Origin: Symbiobacteriaceae bacterium
Lineage (GTDB): Bacteria > Bacillota > JAAYKD01 > WRDA01
Assembly (NCBI GenBank): GCA_009779515.1
Contig: WREE01000037.1
Location: 1-14,564 of the forward strand
Direction: 5' to 3'
DNA length: 14,564 bases
Position numbers and translations under genes: made by a program. The notes beneath the pieces were generated by a model, which saw only the letters and a program-made list of their open reading frames with translations, was not told the origin of the DNA and searched no databases. Positions 1-7,462 of this stretch are shown here, piece by piece. How positions within the stretch are numbered: the stretch's first letter is position 1; the number at the start of each line of letters is the position of its first letter.

Positions 1-1
1 A

Positions 2-1315
2 CTCACGGTCTCCCTCCTCTTCTTTGCCTGGGGGGAGCCGTGGTTTGTTCTTGTGATGATGGCTTCTATCCTGTTCAACTGGTTATGTGGGCTTTGGGTG
101 GGTATGAGCAAAAGAAAAAGCAGTCCGTTGTGGCCTGCCATACTTCTTACCTGTGTCGGTAACCTGGGTTTACTCTTTGTCTATAAATATTTGAGCTTTG
201 CTATTGGTATTCTCAACCGAGCTTTCTCTTGGGAATTGTACGATCCTAAACTGCTGCTTCCTATAGGTATCTCCTTTTTTACTTTTCAAGCTATGTCTTA
301 TGTTTTAGATGTAGCGCGAGATGCTGGGGAGATGCAAAAAAATCCTTTGCATGTAGCTTTATATGTGGCTCTTTTTCCCCAACTGATCGCCGGTCCTATT
401 GTGCGTTACCAAACGGTAGCCGATGAGATCCAGCAGCGGCGGGAAAACCTAGCCGAGTTTTGCCAGGGGATGGAGCGTTTTGTCTACGGTTTAGCTAAAA
501 AGGTTATTTTTGCCAATACTTTGGGTTTAGTAGCTGACCGTGCTTTTGGGCAAAACCCTGCCTGGTTGTCGCCAACCTTCGCCTGGTGTGGCATTATCGC
601 TTATAGCCTGCAAATATACTATGACTTTAGTGGCTACTCCGATATGGGGATAGGCTTAGGGTTGATGTTTGGCTTTCACTTTGAAGAAAACTTTAACTTC
701 CCTTACATCTCCACTTCGGTTAGTGAGTTCTGGCGTCGCTGGCATATCTCCTTAGGTACCTGGTTTCGCGACTATGTCTACTTTCCCTTGGGAGGTTCAC
801 GGGTCAGCAGTCAGTGGCGTTTGGTAGGTAACTTGGCTGTCGTGTGGTTTCTCACCGGGTTGTGGCACGGAGCGGATATTACTTTTGTCCTCTGGGGTTT
901 GTATTTTTTAGCTTTCCTTATTATCGAGAAGCTCAGTGGTATCGATGACCGCAACCAACAAGGGCATCCTGTAGCCCGGCGTTTTTACACCCTACTGGTG
1001 GTTATCTTGGGGTGGGTGTTATTTCGTGCCGAGAGCTTCACCCAAGGGGTGGCTTATTATCGTGCTCTCCTGGGGTTAAACGGTACCCCTTTGGTCGATG
1101 AGATCGCCTTATATTATTTACGAGAAAATGGGGTTATTTTCTGCGGCGCTATCCTCTTGTGCTGTCCTTGGGGCAAGAGAGTTGCTGCTTGGCTTCAGCA
1201 GCGCAGTCTGGGGGTTAAGTGGCTGGAGCCGGCTGTGTTAACTGGCGTCTTTTTACTAGCTATCAGTTGCTTGGTTAAAGATACCTATAACCCCTTTATC
1301 TATTTTAATTTTTAA
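2..1315 (+). CDS. MBOAT-family O-acyltransferase, AlgI-like (5' end outside window)
   Basis: Multi-pass membrane acyltransferase of the AlgI/MBOAT family, expected to move acetyl groups across the membrane for O-acetylation of an exported polysaccharide. The frame is open from base 2, and the residues before the first in-frame start at 53 (SLLFFAWGEPWFVL) match the usual AlgI N-terminal region. The true start is therefore upstream and 53 is internal. Family landmarks are visible: YYDFSGYSDM, FWRRWHISLGTWFRDYVYFPLGG, and LTGLWHGADITFVLWG. The invariant MBOAT histidine of the WHG motif is encoded at 866-868. Hydrophobic segments run through the whole protein. The stop codon overlaps the ribosome binding site of the next gene, so the two are surely co-transcribed. 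The natural acceptor cannot be told from the sequence. Confidence 0.93.
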   Translation, partial: LTVSLLFFAWGEPWFVLVMMASILFNWLCGLWVGMSKRKSSPLWPAILLTCVGNLGLLFVYKYLSFAIGILNRAFSWELYDPKLLLPIGISFFTFQAMSYVLDVARDAGEMQKNPLHVALYVALFPQLIAGPIVRYQTVADEIQQRRENLAEFCQGMERFVYGLAKKVIFANTLGLVADRAFGQNPAWLSPTFAWCGIIAYSLQIYYDFSGYSDMGIGLGLMFGFHFEENFNFPYISTSVSEFWRRWHISLGTWFRDYVYFPLGGSRVSSQWRLVGNLAVVWFLTGLWHGADITFVLWGLYFLAFLIIEKLSGIDDRNQQGHPVARRFYTLLVVILGWVLFRAESFTQGVAYYRALLGLNGTPLVDEIALYYLRENGVIFCGAILLCCPWGKRVAAWLQQRSLGVKWLEPAVLTGVFLLAISCLVKDTYNPFIYFNF

Positions 1316-1328
1316 GGAGGTAGGGGAA

Positions 1329-2534
1329 GTGCTGAGGACGAAAAGCTTACCTCTGGCTGTGATTATTTTAACTCTTCTAACCTCTCTGGGTGGCGCCACC
1401 CTGGCTCTGCGTTACCCTCAGCTTAAAGCTACCCTGGCTGCTTCCTGGCAACAGAACGCCCAGGAGAGTCTGGCGAATCGCACAAAAAAGCTCATCAGCA
1501 GCTTTGAACAGGCTCTGCAAAGCAACCTTCTCCTTCGCTACCCCTTAATCGATCTTCATGGTTTATACCAACGTTTGATGGGTCGGCGTTCGGTGGAAGA
1601 CAGTAGCGGGCAAATGGTGCTGCAAGATAGCTATGCCAACCTCCATTTTCTTTATTGGGAACAAGATACCGCTGCTCCGGCAGCAGAGTATGTTAAATTT
1701 TATTACACCCTCCGGGAGATGGCGTTGCCGCTCCTCTATGTACAGCTTCCTAATAAAGTAATTCCCGGCTATACAGAGCTTCCTAAGCCGATGACTAATA
1801 ACTCCAACCTGGTCGCCGATGCTTTCCTGGAGCGCTTGGCTGCTCAACAGTTGCCTTACCTGGATCTGCGCCCTCGCCTCTGGCAGAGCGGCATACCTTA
1901 CAAAGATATGTTTTATCGTACAGACCATCACTGGCAGACTCCTACGGCTTTTTGGGCTGCCATGGAGTTGGTAGCTTATCTAGAAGAGAGCTTGCACTGG
2001 GAACTGCCTTCCCTAAGCCGTGACCTCAAAGATTACCGGCAAGAAACCTACACCGGTATCTTCCTTGGTTCCCAGGGGCGACGTACTGGTAGGTTTTACA
2101 CAGGAGTAGACGATTTTACCATCATCTATCCCTATACAGACGGGAGTTATTCGCTGTATGCCGATGGCTACGCCGAGCCTCTCTGGACAGGTTCCTTTCG
2201 TCAGACCTTTCTGAGAGAGGAGCATTTAGCGGCGGATAAACCGATAACCCATGGTCGTTACGGAACCTTTTTAGAGTATGACATGGGCCTAGTGCATATT
2301 ATTAATCACGACCTCCAGGAAGGAAAAAGAGTCCTTCTCATAAAGGACTCTTTCTCCCTAGCTATGGCACCCTTTTTAGCCCAATTTTTCCAAGAACTCT
2401 ATCTAATCGATCTGCGTGCCTTTACGCAGCTCCCCCTGGAACTGCTACCCACCATAGCCGAAATTGCACCTGATTTGGTTATGGTTGTCTATAACACCGA
2501 AGTTTTTAGTGAAGTTATGTTTACCTTCGAATGA
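1329..2534 (+). CDS. DHHW / AlgX-AlgJ-like exported protein, probable polysaccharide O-acetylation partner
   Basis: A 401-residue protein with an N-terminal signal anchor (about residues 7-27) and an extracytoplasmic SGNH-hydrolase-like domain. Family signatures are TDHHW (residues 198-202, candidate catalytic Asp199 and His201) and IKDSFS (338-343, with Ser341 the likely nucleophile), as in AlgX/AlgJ and DHHW proteins. Such proteins take acetyl groups made available by the MBOAT partner and place them on the polymer. The GTG start is supported by AAGGAGG at 1314-1320, 8 nt upstream, overlapping the stop of the MBOAT gene. The pairing with an AlgI-like gene supports the function; the polymer is unknown. 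A plain DHHW protein of unrelated role is less likely. Confidence 0.87.
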   Translation: MLRTKSLPLAVIILTLLTSLGGATLALRYPQLKATLAASWQQNAQESLANRTKKLISSFEQALQSNLLLRYPLIDLHGLYQRLMGRRSVEDSSGQMVLQDSYANLHFLYWEQDTAAPAAEYVKFYYTLREMALPLLYVQLPNKVIPGYTELPKPMTNNSNLVADAFLERLAAQQLPYLDLRPRLWQSGIPYKDMFYRTDHHWQTPTAFWAAMELVAYLEESLHWELPSLSRDLKDYRQETYTGIFLGSQGRRTGRFYTGVDDFTIIYPYTDGSYSLYADGYAEPLWTGSFRQTFLREEHLAADKPITHGRYGTFLEYDMGLVHIINHDLQEGKRVLLIKDSFSLAMAPFLAQFFQELYLIDLRAFTQLPLELLPTIAEIAPDLVMVVYNTEVFSEVMFTFE

Positions 2535-2540
2535 AGCTTG

Positions 2541-2741
2541 TACTCTGATAGATGGGGGCTACCCGCCCCCAAACCCCGGGATGCTCCCACCCCACGCACA
2601 TGTGCGCGGGGACCCCGGGCTACAGCAGGCAAAGCCCGCCTGCGCTTACTGGAACTACGTTCCAGAGCCACGGTTCCCGTGGCGGAGTAGAAGCCTGTTT
2701 CTATCATGCCATGGGTGAACGCAGTTCATGGGCTTCTGTTC
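2541..2741. repeat. Structured intergenic repeat, copy A, with extra GC-rich insert
   Basis: It lies between two converging genes. Positions 2641-2741 align over equal length (101 nt) with 4505-4605. Shared blocks are TGCnCTTAC, GGAACTAyGTTCCAG, CGTGGCG, CTATCAT, TGGGnGAACGCAnTTCATG and TCTGTTC. The 9-mer at 2541-2549 recurs at 4489-4497, so the element may begin there. Copy A would then carry about 85 nt more in its middle than copy B. Predicted hairpins are TGGAAC/GTTCCA (2650-2664), GCCACGG/CCGTGGC (2667-2683) and an 11-bp stem 2685-2695 with 2731-2741 enclosing TGAAC/GTTCA. There is no plausible coding frame and no U-run. It could be a dispersed palindromic element or a structured RNA; its strand is unknown. 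Confidence 0.72.
2554..2643. other. GC-rich cluster of consecutive hairpins
   Basis: Within copy A, 90 nt are almost wholly self-complementary. GGGGGC (2554-2559) pairs with GCCCCC (2565-2570). A 12-bp perfect palindrome, CGCACATGTGCG (2595-2606), is flanked by CCCC (2590-2593) and GGGG (2608-2611). GCAGGC (2625-2630) pairs with GCCTGC (2638-2643). The string ACCCCGGG occurs twice (2573-2580 and 2612-2619) and GGGCTAC twice (2556-2562 and 2617-2623). It is much richer in G and C than its neighbours. Copy B has only about 7 nt at this position. It is not a typical terminator, as no T-run follows on either strand. Confidence 0.6.
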
Positions 2742-2753
2742 AGAGAGGGTTAG

Positions 2754-4421
2754 CTATACCTCCACCACGAGAGGAATAATCACGGGGCGTCTTCCGGTTT
2801 TATCATAGAGAAAATTACCCAGAGCGTCCTGGAGCATCTCTTTAATCGGCTCGCTGTGTAGGCGCCCAATTTGGCGACACTCTGCTAAAACTCCCTGGAC
2901 AATTTGCCGTATATCATCAATAAGCTCTTCCGATTCTTTCATATAAATGAAACCTCGGGAGATAATCTCGATACTGCCCACCGGTTGACGCATCTTTTTA
3001 TTAATGGCGACGACCACAGTCACCACCCCATCTTGACCCATAGCCCGGCGCTCCCGAAGAACCGCATTACCTATATCCCCAACTGATAATCCATCCACCA
3101 GGAGTATCCCCGCTTCAACTTTGCCTACTTTGCGCATACTCTCCGCCGAAAGCTCCAGCACATCGCCAATTTCTGCCAGATAGCAACGTTCGGATGTAAT
3201 GCCAACATTTTGCACCAAACGCAGTAGGGCAGCCTGGTGGCGATATTCTCCGTGGAAGGGGAGCAGGTAGCGTGGTTTAATCAGAGCTAACATCAATTTG
3301 ATATCTTCGCTGTTGGCATGTCCCGAAACATGAACATCGGCATTCCCTTGATGAATAACCTTGGCGCCATTGCGATAGAGCCCGTTGATAACTTTGTTGA
3401 TTAAGGTTTCGTTGCCGGGGATGGGAGAGGAGGAAAAAATCACTAAGTCTCCCTCGCCAATATTAATCCATGAATGGCTTTGGTTCGCCATACGCACCAA
3501 CCCTGAAAGTGGTTCACCTTGAGAACCGGTGGAGAGGATGACCTGGGCATGATTGGGCAGGCGACCGGCTTCTTCAATAGAGATAAAGGTACCAGGCGGC
3601 ATTTTTAAGTACCCTAAGGAAGCAGCAATTTCAATATTATTGACCATGCTTCTACCTACGGCGGCTACTTGTCGATGGTGGTCTTCAGCCGTAGTTAGAA
3701 CTTGCTGCACTCGATAGATGTTTGAGGCAAAAGTGGCAATGATGATCCGGTCTCGGGTATGCTCACTGAAAATACGATCAAAGGTTTGTCCCACAATCCG
3801 TTCAGATTTGGTAAAACCGTCGCGTTCGGCGTTGGTGCTATCGCAAATCATCGCCAGCACCCCTCGACTACCAATAGCCGCTAAATGTTGGAGATCCATA
3901 GTCGCTTCCTCGATAGGGGTTTGGTCAATCTTAAAGTCCCCTGTGTGAAAAATGACCCCTGCTGGAGTGGTGATCGCCAGAGCGAAACTATCGGGAATAC
4001 TGTGGTTATTATGAATAAACTCCACTTTAAAGTTGCGACCAATGGCTACCACCTGCCCGTGGCGCACAGCCTGGAGGGTGGCAGTAACCTGGTGTTCTTT
4101 GAGTTTTGGCTCCAAGAGGCCCAAGGTTAAGTTAGAAGCATATATGGGCAAGGGAATATCTTTAAGTAAATAAGGAACTCCCCCTATATGGTCTTCATGG
4201 GCATGGGTGAGAATTAAAGCTTTAAGATAGCGAGCATTGGCTTTAAGATAATCGGTTTTCGCCAAGACATAGTCGATACCTAATAAGCTATCATCGGGAA
4301 ATTTTAAACCGGCATCAATGACGATAATTTCCTGACCATAGCGGATAGCCAAGATATTTTTACCTATTTCTCCTACCCCACCCAAGGGGATAATTTGTAC
4401 ACTGTTGGCTTTTTTACTCAT
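2754..4421 (-). CDS. rnj: Ribonuclease J
   Basis: A 555-residue metallo-beta-lactamase/beta-CASP ribonuclease of the RNase J family, an endo- and 5'-exonuclease for mRNA turnover and rRNA maturation in the cytoplasm. The metal-binding motif HAHEDH is at residues 73-78, followed by HSIPDS (140-145), HTGDFK (159-164), CDSTNAE (193-199), the beta-CASP region, VHVSGHA (363-369) and PFHGEYRH (388-395). The C-terminal RNase J domain is complete, so the length is normal. The ATG start has GAGGTGA just upstream, and a good promoter lies 28-57 nt before it. The gene stands alone, converging on the polysaccharide-acetylation genes and divergent from ftsE. Whether it corresponds to J1 or J2 cannot be decided; the active site is intact. 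Confidence 0.95.
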   Translation of the reverse strand: MSKKANSVQIIPLGGVGEIGKNILAIRYGQEIIVIDAGLKFPDDSLLGIDYVLAKTDYLKANARYLKALILTHAHEDHIGGVPYLLKDIPLPIYASNLTLGLLEPKLKEHQVTATLQAVRHGQVVAIGRNFKVEFIHNNHSIPDSFALAITTPAGVIFHTGDFKIDQTPIEEATMDLQHLAAIGSRGVLAMICDSTNAERDGFTKSERIVGQTFDRIFSEHTRDRIIIATFASNIYRVQQVLTTAEDHHRQVAAVGRSMVNNIEIAASLGYLKMPPGTFISIEEAGRLPNHAQVILSTGSQGEPLSGLVRMANQSHSWINIGEGDLVIFSSSPIPGNETLINKVINGLYRNGAKVIHQGNADVHVSGHANSEDIKLMLALIKPRYLLPFHGEYRHQAALLRLVQNVGITSERCYLAEIGDVLELSAESMRKVGKVEAGILLVDGLSVGDIGNAVLRERRAMGQDGVVTVVVAINKKMRQPVGSIEIISRGFIYMKESEELIDDIRQIVQGVLAECRQIGRLHSEPIKEMLQDALGNFLYDKTGRRPVIIPLVVEV

Positions 4422-4448
4422 AGGTCACCTCGGTTATGTTTATAGGGG

Positions 4449-4478
4449 ATTATACCATAAATAGTACAGCTTAAACAA
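4449..4478 (-). promoter_or_regulatory. Sigma-A type promoter of rnj
   Basis: On the minus strand a perfect -10 box TATAAT (4454-4449) is preceded by TTGTTT (4478-4473) with an 18-nt spacer. Transcription would begin near 4442, leaving a leader of about 20 nt that carries the ribosome binding site of the RNase J gene. Confidence 0.7.
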
Positions 4479-4488
4479 TCGGCTTTAC

Positions 4489-4605
4489 TACTCTGATGCT
4501 AGTTTGCTCTTACAGGAACTATGTTCCAGGACCGCGCGGTCGCGTGGCGAACAGACGCGCACATCTATCATTTTTTGGGCGAACGCATTTCATGCACGTC
4601 TGTTC
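4489..4605. repeat. Structured intergenic repeat, copy B
   Basis: Second copy of the element at 2541-2741, in the same orientation but without the GC-rich insert. Hairpins are GGAAC/GTTCC (4515-4527), the 12-bp palindrome GACCGCGCGGTC (4530-4541), and a long stem CGAACAGACG (4548-4557) paired perfectly with CGTCTGTTCG (4597-4606). Compared with copy A, the long stem shows one full compensatory change (A:T to C:G) and two changes between G:U and Watson-Crick pairs. This argues that the fold is maintained. The element sits between the rnj promoter and ftsE, and its right arm lies next to a possible ftsE promoter. Confidence 0.72.
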
Positions 4606-4617
4606 GGCAGGTAAATA

Positions 4618-4626
4618 TGTTACTAT
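4618..4626 (+). promoter_or_regulatory. Possible extended -10 promoter for ftsE operon
   Basis: TGT followed by TACTAT (4621-4626) resembles an extended -10 element, about 43 nt before the ftsE start. No good -35 box is seen at the usual distance, where the right arm of repeat copy B lies. The call is weak. Confidence 0.3.
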
Positions 4627-4654
4627 CGTCGAAACAGATAGCGGTTGCTGCTAC

Positions 4655-4662
4655 GAGGAGGG
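4655..4662 (+). promoter_or_regulatory. Ribosome binding site fixing the ftsE start
   Basis: GAGGAGGG lies 6 nt before the GTG at 4669. It touches the in-frame ATG at 4663 and is downstream of the in-frame TTG at 4645, so neither of those can be the start. A start at 4669 also gives the N-terminus usual for FtsE. Confidence 0.8.
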
Positions 4663-4668
4663 ATGCCG

Positions 4669-5346
4669 GTGATATCTTTTAATAAGGTAAGCAAAGTCTT
4701 TCCCAATCGCCAGGTAGCTTTACAGCAAGTCTCTTTTGAGATAAATAAAGGAGAATTCGTCTTTCTGGTCGGACCCAGTGGCGCCGGTAAAACCACTATC
4801 TTGGAGTTAATTACTTGTGAAGAAAAGCCGACCACCGGTATGGTTTCGGTGGCGGGGCGGGTGGTTAATCGTTTGAAGCCTTCGCAAGTGCCTTACCTGC
4901 GTCGCAACCTAGGTATTGTTTTTCAAGACTTTCGCTTGCTTCCCCAAAAAACTGTGTACGAAAATGTAGCCTTTGCCATGCAGGTAGTGGAGGCGCCACC
5001 CTCGTTAATCCGGCGGCGTGTTCCTCTGCTGCTGGAGTTGGTCGGTCTACACCGTAAAGCTAACGATTTGCCGCAGCAGTTATCCGGTGGTGAACAGCAG
5101 CGTACCGGTTTAGCTCGCGCTTTAGCCAATGACCCTTTGCTGCTCCTCTGTGACGAACCTACCGGCAACTTGGATCCCGAAACCGCCTGGGAGATTATGA
5201 ACTTGCTAGTCCAAATTAATAATTCGGGAGCGACTATCCTCATGGCCACTCATGCCAAAAACCTGGTAGATCGTATGAAGCGGCGTGTCATTGCTATTGA
5301 TGCAGGTCATATTGTGCGCGACGACTACCGAGGAGGTTACTCCTGA
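4669..5346 (+). CDS. ftsE: Cell-division ABC transporter ATPase FtsE
   Basis: A 225-residue ATPase subunit of the FtsEX complex, which couples ATP hydrolysis in the cytoplasm to activation of peptidoglycan hydrolases outside. With the GTG start the protein begins MISFNKVSKVF, as usual for the family. Motifs are Walker A GPSGAGKT (residues 35-42), Q-loop Gln86, signature LSGGEQQ (138-144), Walker B LLLLCDEP with Glu163, D-loop NLD, and switch His195. Nothing is missing. Its stop and the ftsX start overlap by one base, which implies translational coupling. It is the first gene of a four-gene operon ending at 8884. Confidence 0.95.
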   Translation: MISFNKVSKVFPNRQVALQQVSFEINKGEFVFLVGPSGAGKTTILELITCEEKPTTGMVSVAGRVVNRLKPSQVPYLRRNLGIVFQDFRLLPQKTVYENVAFAMQVVEAPPSLIRRRVPLLLELVGLHRKANDLPQQLSGGEQQRTGLARALANDPLLLLCDEPTGNLDPETAWEIMNLLVQINNSGATILMATHAKNLVDRMKRRVIAIDAGHIVRDDYRGGYS

Positions 5347-6239
5347 TGCGTTTACAAACTCTGTGGTATTACCTACTGGAGACAACCCGCTCCTTGCGTC
5401 GCAATATCTGGATGGCTTGCGCTTCCATCATCACGGTAACTTTAGCCATGCTTATTTTAGGTTTTTTTGCCTCTTTATTATATAATCTCGATTTTATGGC
5501 AACTCAGGTCGAAACTCAACTGGAAGTTACCTGTTTTCTACGAGATTATGTTACTTCCGACGATTTGCGACCGTTGCTTACTAAAATACTCGACATTCCC
5601 GGGGTGATCAAAGCCGATTTTATTACCCGCGACCAAGCTCTGGAAAGGCTGAACAGCCGTATGGGAGGCAGCAGGGTGGATCTGCTCACCATCTACCAGG
5701 GGAGCGACAACCCTTTACAGGATTCCTATGTTATTCGAGCCAGCTCTCCGGAGATTATCCCAGCTATTGCTGCTTCTCTTATAGCCCTTCCGGAAGTTGA
5801 TGATGTTATCTACGGTAACAACTTTATTAAGCAACTCCTCAGCTTTACCTCTTTGGTGCGCATATCCGGGGCGATGGTGATGTTGGGGTTAGCCGGCGCC
5901 GCTCTGTTTATCGTGGTGAATACCATACGTTTAACGGTAGATGCTCGTCGTAACGAAATAAATATTATGCGTTTTGTCGGAGCTACCAGCTGGTTTATCC
6001 GTGTTCCTTTTATTCTGGAAGGTCTATTACTGGGTTTTGTGGGAGCCTTGGTGGCTTTTCAGCTTACTGCCTGGCTCTACCACCAAGCAGCCGATTATAT
6101 AGCCCGGGAAATATCTTTTATCTCCATGGCAGGAGCAGACCCTTTCCTGGGAACGCTGCGTTTATGGCTTTTTGCAGCTGGCACCCTCTTTGGAATTTTA
6201 GGTAGCAGTATAACCATTGGGCGCTATTTGCATGTATGA
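5346..6239 (+). CDS. ftsX: Cell-division protein FtsX
   Basis: A 297-residue membrane partner of FtsE. It has the FtsX plan: a cytoplasmic N-terminus, a first membrane segment (about 22-46), an extracellular domain (about 50-165) that would bind the hydrolase, then three more segments (about 172-194, 219-246 and 271-292). The conserved stretch NTIRLTVDARRNEINIMRFVG (about 192-212) between segments 2 and 3 is typical. The ATG overlaps the ftsE stop (TGATG), with GAGGAGG about 10 nt upstream inside ftsE. It ends in UGA, one of several normal UGA stops in this window. Confidence 0.94.
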   Translation: MRLQTLWYYLLETTRSLRRNIWMACASIITVTLAMLILGFFASLLYNLDFMATQVETQLEVTCFLRDYVTSDDLRPLLTKILDIPGVIKADFITRDQALERLNSRMGGSRVDLLTIYQGSDNPLQDSYVIRASSPEIIPAIAASLIALPEVDDVIYGNNFIKQLLSFTSLVRISGAMVMLGLAGAALFIVVNTIRLTVDARRNEINIMRFVGATSWFIRVPFILEGLLLGFVGALVAFQLTAWLYHQAADYIAREISFISMAGADPFLGTLRLWLFAAGTLFGILGSSITIGRYLHV

Positions 6240-6267
6240 GACAGTTACAGAGGAGTATAGGTCAATT

Positions 6268-7410
6268 ATGAATATGCACCCCAAAATACGGCTGTGGTTG
6301 GTGGTGGTCAGCTTATTTTGCCTTCCGGTGGCTGTGGCCAGTGATATCGAAACCAAAATGAACGATCTAGCCAGCACCGCTGAAAGCATTGCCGACCTCA
6401 AAGGCAAAATTGCCTGGACGATTAATACTACCAATGAGTATACTGTTGAGCTGCGGGATTTGGAACTCCAGCTCTACTCCAGCATGGGAGAGCAGGAGCG
6501 ACTTCAGGGAGTCCTCCAGAGCTTGCAGGGGAGTGTGGCTTACACCGCCCAACTTATCCAGGAAACCAGTGCTGCTCAGGAGCAAATGGATGCTCTAGCC
6601 CGAGAGCGGTTGCGAGTTTTGTATAAAAACAGCAATATAAACTATTTGGAGGTTCTCTTTGAAGCTACCAGCTACAGCGACTTTTTGCATCGCTTCGATC
6701 TCCTGCGCCGTCTATTTGAAAGCGATATAACTTTACTAGGCGAACTGGATAAACTGCGGAGTCAGCAGGAAGCTTTAAAAAGGCAGTTGGAAAGCGATTA
6801 TGCTGAACAGCAACGCCTGGAGCAGTGGGAGAGTTGGCAATCTCAGCAGATTGAAGAACAGCGAGCGGAAAAAAGTCAGCTTATCACCGATATTTTATCT
6901 ATGAAAGAGGCGTATGAAGCCAGCGAACGAGAGCTCCAAGCCCGTTCGGATCTGCTAGCGGAAGAGATTCGTATTCTACAGGAAGCTAACCGTAGTCGCG
7001 CTTTAGGTAATGGCACTTACATTTGGCCCTTAGCTGGATATTACGAAATCACCAGCTATTACGGCTGGCGCTCAGACCCCTTTGGTGGTAGTAACGATGG
7101 TCATCACAACGGGTTGGACATTGCCGCTCCTGGTGGCGCCGATATTTTGGCGGTGGATGGGGGGTTGGTTGTGATGGCATCGTATGGCTATAACGGTGGC
7201 TACGGTAATTTTATTATGATCGACCACGGGCAAGGCTTGGCTACTTTATATGCCCACTGTTCTGCTTTGTTAGTGGAGGTAGGGGAGAGTGTGGCACAGG
7301 GTGAACTCATCGCCCGTATCGGGAGTACCGGGTATAGCACCGGACCCCATCTCCATATAGAGTTTCGCTATGATGGGGAGTGCCAGGAACCTTTGGATTA
7401 CTTATGGTAG
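6268..7410 (+). CDS. Secreted M23 (LytM) peptidoglycan endopeptidase with coiled coil, FtsEX-linked
   Basis: About 380 residues: a signal peptide (about 1-24, ending PVAVAS), a long Gln/Glu/Leu-rich coiled-coil region (about 30-245), and a C-terminal M23 domain. All metal and catalytic positions are present: HNGLD (His280, Asp284), YAH (His330) and HLH (His361, His363). Enzymes of this class cut peptide cross-links in peptidoglycan. The coiled coil resembles EnvC/CwlO-type hydrolase regulators that are moved by FtsX. Position right after ftsX makes it the likely client of FtsEX. The ATG at 6268 was chosen because it starts the signal peptide; AGAGGAG at 6249-6255 is rather far (12 nt), and ATG 6274 is an alternative. 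The frame extends upstream into ftsX but lacks a good start there. Confidence 0.9.
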   Translation: MNMHPKIRLWLVVVSLFCLPVAVASDIETKMNDLASTAESIADLKGKIAWTINTTNEYTVELRDLELQLYSSMGEQERLQGVLQSLQGSVAYTAQLIQETSAAQEQMDALARERLRVLYKNSNINYLEVLFEATSYSDFLHRFDLLRRLFESDITLLGELDKLRSQQEALKRQLESDYAEQQRLEQWESWQSQQIEEQRAEKSQLITDILSMKEAYEASERELQARSDLLAEEIRILQEANRSRALGNGTYIWPLAGYYEITSYYGWRSDPFGGSNDGHHNGLDIAAPGGADILAVDGGLVVMASYGYNGGYGNFIMIDHGQGLATLYAHCSALLVEVGESVAQGELIARIGSTGYSTGPHLHIEFRYDGECQEPLDYLW

Positions 7411-7462
7411 TAACAGTTGGTGGCGCCATAGCATCATCTTAAATAAAATATGAGGTGAGAGG

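Noticed and set aside
2641..2741. CRISPR array or intrinsic terminator
   Set aside because: There are only two dispersed copies, with no regular spacers, and the hairpins are not followed by a T-run on either strand.
2464..2779. Several short overlapping open frames in the intergenic region on both strands
   Set aside because: They run through the hairpin-rich repeat, have no ribosome binding site and no recognisable protein pattern. They are by-products of GC-rich palindromes.
4645..4668. Longer ftsE N-terminus from the TTG at 4645
   Set aside because: The added residues include the ribosome binding site itself and are absent from normal FtsE proteins.
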